Below, in pieces: positions 44,221 through 51,464 of a stretch of 51,517 nucleotides of DNA. Under the pieces are notes generated by a model, which did no database searches, was not told where the DNA came from, and saw only the letters and a list, made by a program, of their open reading frames with translations. The position numbers and the translations under genes were made by a program. Location: positions 1 to 51,517 of the forward strand of contig JAZKZG010000079.1 of the NCBI GenBank assembly GCA_045612565.1, read 5' to 3'. The stretch comes from RGIG9041 sp045612565 (lineage in GTDB: Bacteria; Bacillota; Clostridia; Oscillospirales; QAKW01). The first letter of the stretch is position 1, and each line of letters opens with the position of its first letter.

Positions 44221-44371
44221 CAGCCCTATAATCCAGAACGGCAAGCTAATTGGAGCAGTTACGCACGTATTAGTCGATGATCCGACTAGGGGATATGCAA
44301 TATTTGCAGAGAACATGTTAGAAACGGCAGAAAACATTGTAGAAAACCATGAATTAAAAGAAGCATCATAA
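44213..44371 (+). pseudogene. spoIVB 3'-end remnant, copy 3
   Basis: From GTG at 44213 it reads VSGSPIIQNGKLIGAVTHV, then LVDDPTRGYAIFAENMLETA and ends ELKEAS. The protein is nearly that of copy 1, but the codons differ at many third positions, so it is not a recent duplicate. A small open frame beginning at ATG 44183 includes it but has no ribosome binding site or independent meaning. Confidence 0.88.
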
Positions 44372-44374
44372 GAC

Positions 44375-44403
44375 AAAAGCATCCCGATTATCGGGATGCT
44401 TTT
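44375..44403. terminator. Terminator shared by spoIVB copy 3 and the AraC gene of cassette 3
   Basis: Perfect 14-base arms AAAAGCATCCCGAT / ATCGGGATGCTTTT, starting 3 bases after the copy 3 stop and running into the end of the convergent AraC gene. Confidence 0.88.
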
Positions 44404-45155
44404 GCATATTCGCTGGGTGATTTATTGAAACGCTTTTTGAATTCGCGGCTGAAATAGCTTTCGTCGTGAAATCCCGACAGAAAACAAACTTCGCTCACCG
44501 TATAAAATTGTGAGCTAAGAAGCTCTTTTGCCCGAGTCATTTTAAGATCACCTATATATTTTATTGGAGATTTTGCAAATTTTTTGATAAAAGTATTTCG
44601 GAGATGCACGGTGCTTATACCACATAACGATGCCAAATATTCAATGCTTATATTCTCTTTGCAATAGTTTAGGTGAATATATTTAATTGCAGGTTCGATG
44701 ATTGCGGATTTTGTATAAGGGATATTGTATTCGGCCTGCATATTGTAAATTATGTTATATAGCTCGGACTTGATTTTAGAAATATAACCCGCATTTTTCC
44801 TTGCTTGCTGTCTTTGTGCTTGCTTAAAACCCTCAAGATAAGAATTTACATTTTTGACTTTAAATGAAAAAGGTTCAAATTCAATTCCATCGGGCATTTC
44901 GAAATTTATCGCATAGCAGTCAAATGGCGTTTTTTCCATTATAGTGTAGTTCGAGCCCTTGGGGAAATATACGATTGAGTTTTCTCCGACTCTGATTTTT
45001 TTATTATCAAAACAAAATGTTCTATCGCCACCCGGGAAAATGGCAAGACCGTGACTTTTTCTGTTTTTATGAATCTTGGTTCCTGTTCCTGCTTTGACAA
45101 TGTTTGCAAATGTGATTTCACTGATTATAAAATTATGATCCATAAATTTTTCCAT
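44388..45155 (-). CDS. AraC-family transcriptional regulator, cassette 3
   Basis: A 255-residue regulator. The N-terminal cupin-like sensing domain covers about 1-140 (AIFPGGDRTFCFDNKKIRVGENSIVYFPKGSNY-like strand pattern). The AraC HTH domain lies at about 155-255 with IEYLASLCGISTVHLRNTFIKKFA and SEVCFLSGFHDESYFSREFKKRFN, ending SPSEYAK. It diverges from the glycyl radical enzyme gene and is its likely regulator. Its last codons form one arm of the terminator shared with spoIVB copy 3, so the gene sits flush against the repeat. Confidence 0.93.
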   Translation of the reverse strand: MEKFMDHNFIISEITFANIVKAGTGTKIHKNRKSHGLAIFPGGDRTFCFDNKKIRVGENSIVYFPKGSNYTIMEKTPFDCYAINFEMPDGIEFEPFSFKVKNVNSYLEGFKQAQRQQARKNAGYISKIKSELYNIIYNMQAEYNIPYTKSAIIEPAIKYIHLNYCKENISIEYLASLCGISTVHLRNTFIKKFAKSPIKYIGDLKMTRAKELLSSQFYTVSEVCFLSGFHDESYFSREFKKRFNKSPSEYAKASR

Positions 45156-45267
45156 ATTATCACCGCCATTATTATACGATTTACTTTCGAAATAGTCAAT
45201 TGTTTCTTTTAATTTATAGAAAATTGTATTGTTTTGTTATAAAATAAATGTGAAAGGCGGTGTCTGT

Positions 45268-47505
45268 ATGATTACTGTAACAGATAAATATTATATCGAA
45301 AGAAAATACCACGATCCCGAAAAAGAATTTGATTCGTTTAAACGTATGGCATATCACGGGATAGGTTATATAGATGATAGCGGATTTGATGATAATCAGA
45401 TTTTAAATGGTCTTAAACAGCTCGAAAAAGAAACAGAGCATTTACCACATCCTGTTGCAAGAGCTAAAGCCATTCAATATGTTCTTGAAAATGAGAGATT
45501 ATATATAAACGAACACGATTATTTTGTGGGTCTTTATTCGCTTAATCGTTTAGCAAATCGAACAACTTTGAATAAATGGAAAAATGAAACCCTACTTTAT
45601 AGAGATCCTGATACCGTGGAGCGTTCTGGTGACTTTAATAATTCAGGAGCGGTAATGATATGGACAGACTATGACCATGTTGTTCCTGATTGGAAATCTA
45701 TTATGGAATTGGGCTTTTCGGGTCTTTGGAAAAGGGCAATGACCTATCGTCAAAAACATATCCAAAACGGGACGATGACGGAAGAAATGTCAGCTTTTTT
45801 TGAAGGTATCGAAATAGAGTATTCGGCAATCATTGATTTGATTGACAGAATGTATCGCACAGCTTTAGAGCAAAGTTTTGCAAAAGCACCGAAAATTGCT
45901 GAGTGCCTGAAAAATCTTCGTGACGGAAAACCGAATAGCTTTTATGAAGCGTTACAACTAATTTATATCTACTTTATAATTTCAGAGTCAATAGACAGCT
46001 ATCAGGTGCGTTCCTTAGGTAACGGGTTAGATCAGACCCTATATGAATTTTATAAAAACGATCTTGAATCCGGTAAATGCACTAAAGAAGACATACGAAA
46101 CTATTTATCCTACTTTTTAATGCAATGGTCTGCAATAGGCAACTATTGGGGACAGCCGTTTTATATGGGCGGAACTGATTTGGATGGCAACACAAAATAT
46201 AATGCGCTTTCTTATGAAATTCTTGATGTGTATGACGAACTTGAAATTTACAATCCGAAAATTCAATTAAAAATCAATAAAAATACACCCGATAAAATTT
46301 TGGATAAAGCATTTGATATGGTGCGCCGTAAAAATGCAAGTATTGTATTTTGTTGTGAGCCTGCGATGATAAAGGCGATTATGGGCTATGGCGCAACATA
46401 CGAAGAAGCGCTTAACTACGATATCCGCGGTTGCTATGAAACGGGTGTCAGAGCAAACGAGGTTTCTTCTACCTCGGGTTATGTAAATGCGTCAAAAGCG
46501 GTTGAATATGTGTTTACCAATGGTTTTGATATGGTACTTAATAAACAAGTCGGTATTAAAACAGGCGATATTTCCGAAATAAATACTTTTGAAGATTTTT
46601 ATTTTGCTTTTTTAAAACAATGGGAATATTTTATCGAACAAAGCATAAAAATCACCAATGATGCCGAAAAGTATCTTGCGTTTGTCAATCCGTCTTCAAT
46701 GTATTCTGCAACCATTGAAACAAGTCTTAAAAATGGTAAGGATGGCTATGGTGGCGGTGTCAAATTTAATAATAACGCGATGCTAAACTGCGGTTTCGCA
46801 AGTGCAGTAGATAGCATTATGGCTGTGAAAGAATTTGTTTTTGACAAAAAAGAACTTACACTTGAGCAACTTGCAAATGTTCTGAAAAACAATTGGCAAG
46901 GTAGCGAAATACTGCGTCTTAAAATTAAAAAAAGCCCTCATAAATACGGCAATAATGATATAGTTGCTGATACTTATGCAGCGGCTATGTCAAGTTATTT
47001 TGCGAATAAGGTTAATAATGTACCCAATAGCAGAGGCGGTGTGTATAAGGCAATTTTCCACTCTGCCCGTGCATTTGTGATACAGGGTGAAAAAACAGGT
47101 GCATTGCCGGATGGAAGGCTTGCAGGAGAAGAACTTTCAAAAAATGCAAGCGCTGTGCCCGGTATGGATAAAAAAGGTGTAACTGCTCTTATTGAATCTG
47201 CTACAAAGCTTATACCGTCAGACTACCACGAATCTTTTAATGTTGATGTAATGTTGCATCCGAGCACAGTAGAAGGTGAAAACGGTTTCACTATCTTTAA
47301 AGGAATTTTGATGACATATCTTAAAAAAGGTGGACAGTCTATTCAGTTTAACATCTTCAATACTGATACTCTGCGAGATGCACAAAAGAATCCTGAAAAA
47401 TATAAAAATTTGCAGGTAAGAGTTTGCGGCTGGAATACACTTTGGAATAATATGAGCAAAAAAGAGCAGGATGCTTATATATTAAGAGCGGAGAATATAC
47501 AATGA
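45268..47505 (+). CDS. Glycyl radical enzyme of the pyruvate formate-lyase superfamily, substrate unknown
   Basis: The start MITVTDKYYIERKYHD at 45268 follows AAAGGCGG; an earlier ATG at 45229 precedes that site. The product is 745 residues. The thiyl-radical Cys389 and a following acid (RGCYETG) occupy the position of the GCVE motif of eliminase-type members. The glycyl radical loop near the C-terminus reads VRVCGWNT, with Gly721. The Glu two places after Cys argues for a dehydratase or C-X lyase rather than true PFL (which has Cys-Cys). Bulky Tyr in the Cys motif and Trp in the Gly loop are unusual. The activase is the next gene with a 4-base overlap. Oxygen-sensitive, cytoplasmic. Confidence 0.88.
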   Translation: MITVTDKYYIERKYHDPEKEFDSFKRMAYHGIGYIDDSGFDDNQILNGLKQLEKETEHLPHPVARAKAIQYVLENERLYINEHDYFVGLYSLNRLANRTTLNKWKNETLLYRDPDTVERSGDFNNSGAVMIWTDYDHVVPDWKSIMELGFSGLWKRAMTYRQKHIQNGTMTEEMSAFFEGIEIEYSAIIDLIDRMYRTALEQSFAKAPKIAECLKNLRDGKPNSFYEALQLIYIYFIISESIDSYQVRSLGNGLDQTLYEFYKNDLESGKCTKEDIRNYLSYFLMQWSAIGNYWGQPFYMGGTDLDGNTKYNALSYEILDVYDELEIYNPKIQLKINKNTPDKILDKAFDMVRRKNASIVFCCEPAMIKAIMGYGATYEEALNYDIRGCYETGVRANEVSSTSGYVNASKAVEYVFTNGFDMVLNKQVGIKTGDISEINTFEDFYFAFLKQWEYFIEQSIKITNDAEKYLAFVNPSSMYSATIETSLKNGKDGYGGGVKFNNNAMLNCGFASAVDSIMAVKEFVFDKKELTLEQLANVLKNNWQGSEILRLKIKKSPHKYGNNDIVADTYAAAMSSYFANKVNNVPNSRGGVYKAIFHSARAFVIQGEKTGALPDGRLAGEELSKNASAVPGMDKKGVTALIESATKLIPSDYHESFNVDVMLHPSTVEGENGFTIFKGILMTYLKKGGQSIQFNIFNTDTLRDAQKNPEKYKNLQVRVCGWNTLWNNMSKKEQDAYILRAENIQ

Positions 47506-48302
47506 AAGCATTGATTTGTGATATAAAACGCTTTGCCGTGCACGATGGCAACGGCATCAGAACGACCGTGTTTTTTAAAGGTTGTCCTTTAAAATGTGTG
47601 TGGTGTCACAACCCCGAAAGTATTGATTTTAAACCCCAACTCGCATTTTATGAAAATAAATGTATTGGTTGCGGTGAATGTAAACGACAAGATTTTACCG
47701 TTGATAACTGCCTTGGAGATGCAAAGTTGCTGTATGGTAAGGAAACGACAGTAGAGGAATTACTGCCACAATTACTTGAAGATAGAGATTTTTATGAAAC
47801 AAGCGGTGGGGGAGTAACTCTTTCGGGCGGAGAATGTTTGTGCCAAGCAGATTTTTGTGCAGAACTTTTAAAATTATTAAAGAAAGAAGGTATCAACACC
47901 GCGGTGGATACCTGCGGTTTTGTGGCAAAAGAGTCTATTGATAAGGTTTTACCATATACAGATATCTTTCTTTACGATATAAAGGCAATTGACGAAGATG
48001 TACATATTAAATGCACCGGTCAGTCGAATAAAATTATTTTAGAAAATATAAAATATATAGATTCTCTTGGAAAGCCTATTGAAGTGAGAATACCTTATGT
48101 TCCTGAATATAACACTGACCAAATTGAAAAAATTGCCGAATTTTTATCAACTTTGAAAAATATAAAAGCGGTAAAAGTATTGCCCTATCATAATTATGCA
48201 GGGTCAAAATATGTGGCTTTAAATATGGCGAACACCTTGCCAAAAAATTTGCCGACCGATGAAGAAATAAAAAAAGCAGAAGAAATGTTGGTCCTATATT
48301 GA
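47502..48302 (+). CDS. Glycyl radical enzyme activating enzyme (radical SAM)
   Basis: A 266-residue radical SAM protein. The cluster motif CxxxCxxC is Cys28, Cys32 and Cys35 (FKGCPLKCVWCHNPE). One auxiliary ferredoxin-like group, CIGCGECKRQDFTVDNC, is inserted after it, fewer than the two clusters in many activases. GGGVTLSGGECLCQ and VDTCGFV are the SAM-binding strands. It reduces SAM to install the glycyl radical on the preceding enzyme. ATGA overlap couples the genes. The last residues (MLVLY) and the stop are encoded by the cassette-end sequence TTGGTCCTATATTGA, so the natural C-terminus was probably trimmed or replaced. Confidence 0.93.
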   Translation: MKALICDIKRFAVHDGNGIRTTVFFKGCPLKCVWCHNPESIDFKPQLAFYENKCIGCGECKRQDFTVDNCLGDAKLLYGKETTVEELLPQLLEDRDFYETSGGGVTLSGGECLCQADFCAELLKLLKKEGINTAVDTCGFVAKESIDKVLPYTDIFLYDIKAIDEDVHIKCTGQSNKIILENIKYIDSLGKPIEVRIPYVPEYNTDQIEKIAEFLSTLKNIKAVKVLPYHNYAGSKYVALNMANTLPKNLPTDEEIKKAEEMLVLY

Positions 48303-48317
48303 CACACTGGTGTCGGG
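48288..48317 (+). other. Putative recombination site (cassette end 3 / spoIVB copy 4 junction)
   Basis: TTGGTCCTATATTGACACAC, then TGG, then TGTCGGG. The first 20 bases are identical to the site at 40008. The inverted repeat is GACAC-ACTG-GTGTC (48301-48314). Confidence 0.65.
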
Positions 48318-48435
48318 CAGCCCCATTCTGCAAGACGGCAAACTCATCGGCGCCGTAACCCACTTCCTCGTTGACGACCCAACTAAAGGCTACGCAATCT
48401 TTATCGAAAATATGCTGTCCGAAATGTCGGAATAA
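48310..48435 (+). pseudogene. spoIVB 3'-end remnant, copy 4 (possibly the original chromosomal end)
   Basis: From GTG at 48310 it reads VSGSPILQDGKLIGAVTHF, then LVDDPTKGYAIFIENMLSEM and SE, with TAA at 48433-48435. It lacks the K(D/E)AS tail of copies 1-3. A strong terminator follows at once. It is the copy farthest from spoIVB and differs most, which fits the displaced native 3' end. Confidence 0.85.
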
Positions 48436-48436
48436 G

Positions 48437-48470
48437 AAAAAGGAGACTTTAAAAAATATGTCTCCTTTTT
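48437..48470 (+). terminator. Terminator of spoIVB copy 4
   Basis: Perfect 11-base arms AAAAAGGAGAC / GTCTCCTTTTT with a 12-base loop, starting 1 base after the stop of copy 4. It is likely the terminator of the native spoIVB gene. Confidence 0.85.
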
Positions 48471-48504
48471 GCATAAAATAGAGCCTTAAGGGCGTCAAAA
48501 TGTA

Positions 48505-48528
48505 AGGGGCTGTTAAATAACAGCCCCT
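48505..48528 (-). terminator. Terminator of the SDR gene
   Basis: Arms AGGGGCTGTTA / TAACAGCCCCT with a 2-base centre, 18 bases after the stop of the - strand SDR gene. The T run on the - strand side is weak. Confidence 0.65.
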
Positions 48529-48546
48529 GTATAGTTCAAATGAGTT

Positions 48547-49317
48547 TTACCAAGCGGTCCAACCGCCGTCTACAACAATATTTGTACCAGTCATAAAGGA
48601 AGCAGCATCGCTGGCTAGCAGCAAAACTGCGCCTGCCATTTCATAGCTTTTTCCAAACCGACCCAGCATTGTTTTGCTTGCCAGCTTTTCATTAAATTCT
48701 TTGTTCTGGTCATTCTTGCCTGCTGCAGGGAACGGACCGGGAGTCACAGCATTGACACGGATATTATATTTTGCCAATGCGCCGGCAGCATATCGGGTCA
48801 ACTGAGCAACACCTGCTTTCGCTGCGCCGTAGTTGGGCGGGTTGATCTGAGGATTGTCTTTGCCATAGATCCGCAGGTCAGGAGATACCAGACCATACAT
48901 AGAGCAATAGTTTATGATAGAGCCGCCGTGCTCCTTCATATAAGGTATCACTTCACGCAACGCACGGAAAGTGCTGTTTAGAGTCCCGTCTACACCTCTT
49001 GTCCAAATCTCGTCACTCATGTGCTCGATATTACTGTCCTTGCCGTGACCTGCGCAAAAGGCTGCACAACTGACCAGCACATCGATCTTGCCATAGCGCT
49101 GAGCAACAGTTTCAAAGACACTTTTGAAAGATTCTGTATCAGCAATGTCGCATTCCAAAAACAGATCTGCCGCCGTTTCTCGCATAATGAGATCAGCGTT
49201 GACCACAGTAGCGCCAAAATCCTTTAAGATCTTTACATTTTCCGATCCCAGATAGCCGCTGCCGCCGGTTACGACGCAAACCTTACCGGTCAAATCAAAT
49301 AACTGTTTATAATCCAT
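48547..49317 (-). CDS. Short-chain dehydrogenase/reductase (sugar-type)
   Basis: A 256-residue classical SDR. The cofactor loop TGGSGYLGSENVKIL lies at 17-31, with Asp41 favouring NAD. The catalytic residues are Ser139 (NYCSMYG), Tyr163 and Lys167 (NYGAAKAG). The end FMTGTNIVVDGGWTAW is typical. The family includes gluconate 5-dehydrogenases and related sugar-acid or polyol dehydrogenases; the substrate is unknown. AGGAGGT lies before the ATG. It diverges from an AraC gene across 169 bases. Confidence 0.92.
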   Translation of the reverse strand: MDYKQLFDLTGKVCVVTGGSGYLGSENVKILKDFGATVVNADLIMRETAADLFLECDIADTESFKSVFETVAQRYGKIDVLVSCAAFCAGHGKDSNIEHMSDEIWTRGVDGTLNSTFRALREVIPYMKEHGGSIINYCSMYGLVSPDLRIYGKDNPQINPPNYGAAKAGVAQLTRYAAGALAKYNIRVNAVTPGPFPAAGKNDQNKEFNEKLASKTMLGRFGKSYEMAGAVLLLASDAASFMTGTNIVVDGGWTAW

Positions 49318-49401
49318 AACCTACCTCCTGTAGTTTTTCTTTATTTTACAATAGTGAGATCTGTGCAACAAGATGAATTGTAGACGGTTTTGCAAAAAAA
49401 T

Positions 49402-49447
49402 GGCCGAATATCAAAAGTTTTTTTACTAAAATGTTTGACATTCGGCA
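49402..49447. promoter_or_regulatory. Inverted-repeat operator in the SDR/AraC divergent promoter region
   Basis: GGCCGAATATCAAA (49402-49415) and TTTGACATTCGGCA (49434-49447) are inverted copies matching at 12 of 14 bases with an 18-base spacer. The right half overlaps the -35 of the AraC promoter, as expected for an autoregulated AraC protein. Confidence 0.5.
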
Positions 49448-49463
49448 AAGAGCGTATTATGAT
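49435..49463 (+). promoter_or_regulatory. Sigma-A promoter of the AraC gene at 49487
   Basis: TTGACA (49435-49440), a 17-base spacer, then TATGAT (49458-49463), 23 bases before the ATG, with AGGAGG between. Confidence 0.8.
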
Positions 49464-49486
49464 TTCCATAAGAGGAGGCGAATTGG

Positions 49487-50389
49487 ATGGAAAAAGTATA
49501 TAACATCGGCTTTCAAATCGGAGAGATTCCTTGTGTTCTGGTCAGTGTAAATCCGGATAACCATACTTTTGAGGAAAATGTCGCCTACTACGATCACTGT
49601 CACCACTATTTTGAGATCCACTATGTGCTACAGGGTAGTTGTAGTTTCCTTTGCGAACAGACTCTTGTGTCGCTGGAGAGTGGGGAACTGCTTTTGATTC
49701 CTGCTCAGATGTATCACAGAAAAACTTATGATTCTGACGGGTTCCAAGAAATGAGCATTGCTGTGGAATTGTCTGCTCCTGTTGCTTCTACCAATGTATC
49801 CGATTCTTTTTTCTATGATTGTTTTGAACAGATCTCACAGCCTTTGCATTTTCGTCCAAGTACGGAGATGGTACAGTTCCTTGGTCAGATCCGAGAGTAT
49901 GCCCAAACGACCGACAGCGATTTTATCGTTCGGGAAAAGCTCAAGATCTCCTGTAACTCTTTTCTTCTGTCTCTTTTTACGTATCTTTACCAAGGGCAGT
50001 GCCGTGCAGATCAAGGATCATATCACTCATTCCCATCCCAAAAATATGTGATCAACAATTTTTTTGCTATGCATTATATGTCCAACGCAGCAAAGGAAGC
50101 GTTGTCACAAGAACTGCACATCAGCACACGGCAGCTGCACCGGATCATGCAAAAAACATACGGGATCAATTATCGCCAACATTTGACCCGGATACGGCTG
50201 AAGATTGCTGTGGGATTTTTGACCGGAACCAGCAAAAGTATTGCTGATATCTCTGATCTTATGGGGTACAGTTCCCCGGCTAATTTTTCAACATTTATAA
50301 AAAGGGCTACAGGCAAGACACCTGGTCAGATCCGCAAGGAAGGGTGCGATATTAACCAATACCACGTGTTATCAAGCGAACTTATATAA
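49487..50389 (+). CDS. AraC-family transcriptional regulator, divergent from the SDR gene
   Basis: A 300-residue regulator. The cupin-like N-terminus (about 30-110) includes HHYFEIHYVLQGSCSFLCEQ and GELLLIPAQMYHRK. The C-terminal HTH domain (about 185-285) has LSQELHISTRQLHRIMQKTYG and IADISDLMGYSSPANFSTFIKRATG, ending TPGQIRKEG. It probably controls the divergent SDR gene and itself. Its codon usage is more G+C-rich than in the cassette 3 genes. Confidence 0.93.
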   Translation: MEKVYNIGFQIGEIPCVLVSVNPDNHTFEENVAYYDHCHHYFEIHYVLQGSCSFLCEQTLVSLESGELLLIPAQMYHRKTYDSDGFQEMSIAVELSAPVASTNVSDSFFYDCFEQISQPLHFRPSTEMVQFLGQIREYAQTTDSDFIVREKLKISCNSFLLSLFTYLYQGQCRADQGSYHSFPSQKYVINNFFAMHYMSNAAKEALSQELHISTRQLHRIMQKTYGINYRQHLTRIRLKIAVGFLTGTSKSIADISDLMGYSSPANFSTFIKRATGKTPGQIRKEGCDINQYHVLSSELI

Positions 50390-50402
50390 AGACAGTAGAC
50401 GA

Positions 50403-50418
50403 TGTCCTATATTTACAG
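50403..50418 (+). repeat. Possible degenerate cassette-end sequence
   Basis: TGTCCTATATTTACAG matches the GGTCCTATATTGACAC part of the intact cassette ends at 13 of 16 positions. It lies 14 bases after the AraC stop, where an end would be expected, but no spoIVB copy follows. Confidence 0.3.
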
Positions 50419-50421
50419 AAT

Positions 50422-50450
50422 AAAAACAGCCACATTCAGTGGCTGTTTTT
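50422..50450. terminator. Terminator between two convergent AraC genes
   Basis: Perfect 12-base arms AAAAACAGCCAC / GTGGCTGTTTTT with a 5-base ATTCA loop; the right arm encodes the end of the - strand gene. Confidence 0.88.
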
Positions 50451-51326
50451 TCGTAGTGGCTTATTGTGATAAAGAGTAAGCCCGTTTTTTATTTGTCTGT
50501 ATTCCCGGACGTTCAAACCGAAAAACTGTTTGAATTTCTTTCTGAAATAACTTTCATCGCAAAAACCACATAGTTCTGCAACTTTTGCAGTGGGTATATT
50601 TTGATCAATCAATAGTTTTTCGGCGTGCTTCATACGTACGTTAAGAAGTTGTTCTGAAAAATTCATCCCACTGTAGTCTTTATACATTGCCGATAAGTAA
50701 ATTGGCGATATATTTAGTTCTGAAGCAACAGACTGAAGAGTGATTTTTTCGTTATATTTAGAGTTTATAATATAATTGACCTTTTTTACGTAATAATTGT
50801 TATTATCTTTTTTGTTGTCGTTTTTACTTCTTGTTATTATATCAATTTTATGTAATAATTTGAAAAAATCTGATATAAACGCAATATTTTCATTTTCTGA
50901 ATTATTCGAAGACAATTTAATGATTTTATGTAGTATTTTTATTATTTCAAGTTCATCTGCAAGAGGCAAATTTTCTAAAAATGCGGGTAATAAAAGTGTT
51001 GTTTTATCACTGTAGTCTGCTTCGGTAATCTCGCAGGGTTCAAACATGAAGTTATTAAACTTAACCGCAACCGATATGATGGTTATCAGCTGCTCCGGTT
51101 CGCAAAATGCTTCGCGCTTTTCGTTTGCCATAATGCAGGATAACGCACTGTTTTTTAGCGTATAACTATTATTATTAACTGTTATGTTTTTGGTGCCGAA
51201 CTTTGTAAATGAAATTTCCAGCATATCACGGCTGTTGCGGTTTTTCCACTCGTAGTTATCAACCGTCGTTTCACATGCCCACACCATTTTTGGTAAACTG
51301 TTTATTTTAACTTTATAACCATACAT
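50436..51326 (-). CDS. AraC-family transcriptional regulator
   Basis: A 296-residue regulator. The divergent N-terminal sensing domain covers about 1-150. A lysine/asparagine-rich linker near 165-180 (SKNDNKKDNNN) follows. The C-terminal AraC HTHs (about 185-285) have LQSVASELNISPIYLSAMYKDYSG and AKVAELCGFCDESYFRKKFKQFFG, then LNVREYR. It is more A+T-rich than the neighbouring AraC gene. It diverges from a gene starting at 51465, its probable target. Confidence 0.9.
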   Translation of the reverse strand: MYGYKVKINSLPKMVWACETTVDNYEWKNRNSRDMLEISFTKFGTKNITVNNNSYTLKNSALSCIMANEKREAFCEPEQLITIISVAVKFNNFMFEPCEITEADYSDKTTLLLPAFLENLPLADELEIIKILHKIIKLSSNNSENENIAFISDFFKLLHKIDIITRSKNDNKKDNNNYYVKKVNYIINSKYNEKITLQSVASELNISPIYLSAMYKDYSGMNFSEQLLNVRMKHAEKLLIDQNIPTAKVAELCGFCDESYFRKKFKQFFGLNVREYRQIKNGLTLYHNKPLRKNSH

Positions 51327-51464
51327 GTTAAATCTCCATATTTTTTATGATTATTATATTAAAGGTATACTGCAAATAAGTCAATAAAAATTACCCAAAA
51401 TATTAAAATAATACATATACTGTCACCAATTTGAAGATTATAATTGAAAAAGGAGGTGGGCATT

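Larger units (their letters stand above)
44214..48310 (+). mobile_element. Putative integrated cassette 3 (AraC + glycyl radical enzyme system)
   Basis: Lies between the TGTCGGG cores of spoIVB copies 3 and 4. It holds AraC (-), a glycyl radical enzyme and its activase (+). The cassette end sequence at 48288 overlaps the final codons of the activase. No recombinase is inside. Confidence 0.65.

Noticed and set aside
44183..44371. A 62-residue open frame that could be called a small gene
   Set aside because: It consists of the cassette-end sequence plus a spoIVB 3'-end copy, lacks a ribosome binding site, and matches the untranslated copies at 40030 and 48310.
37044..48435. Simple tandem duplication of spoIVB by unequal crossing over
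   Set aside because: Only the 3' end is repeated, always from the same base, the copies differ strongly in codons, and unrelated operons with a shared end sequence lie between them.
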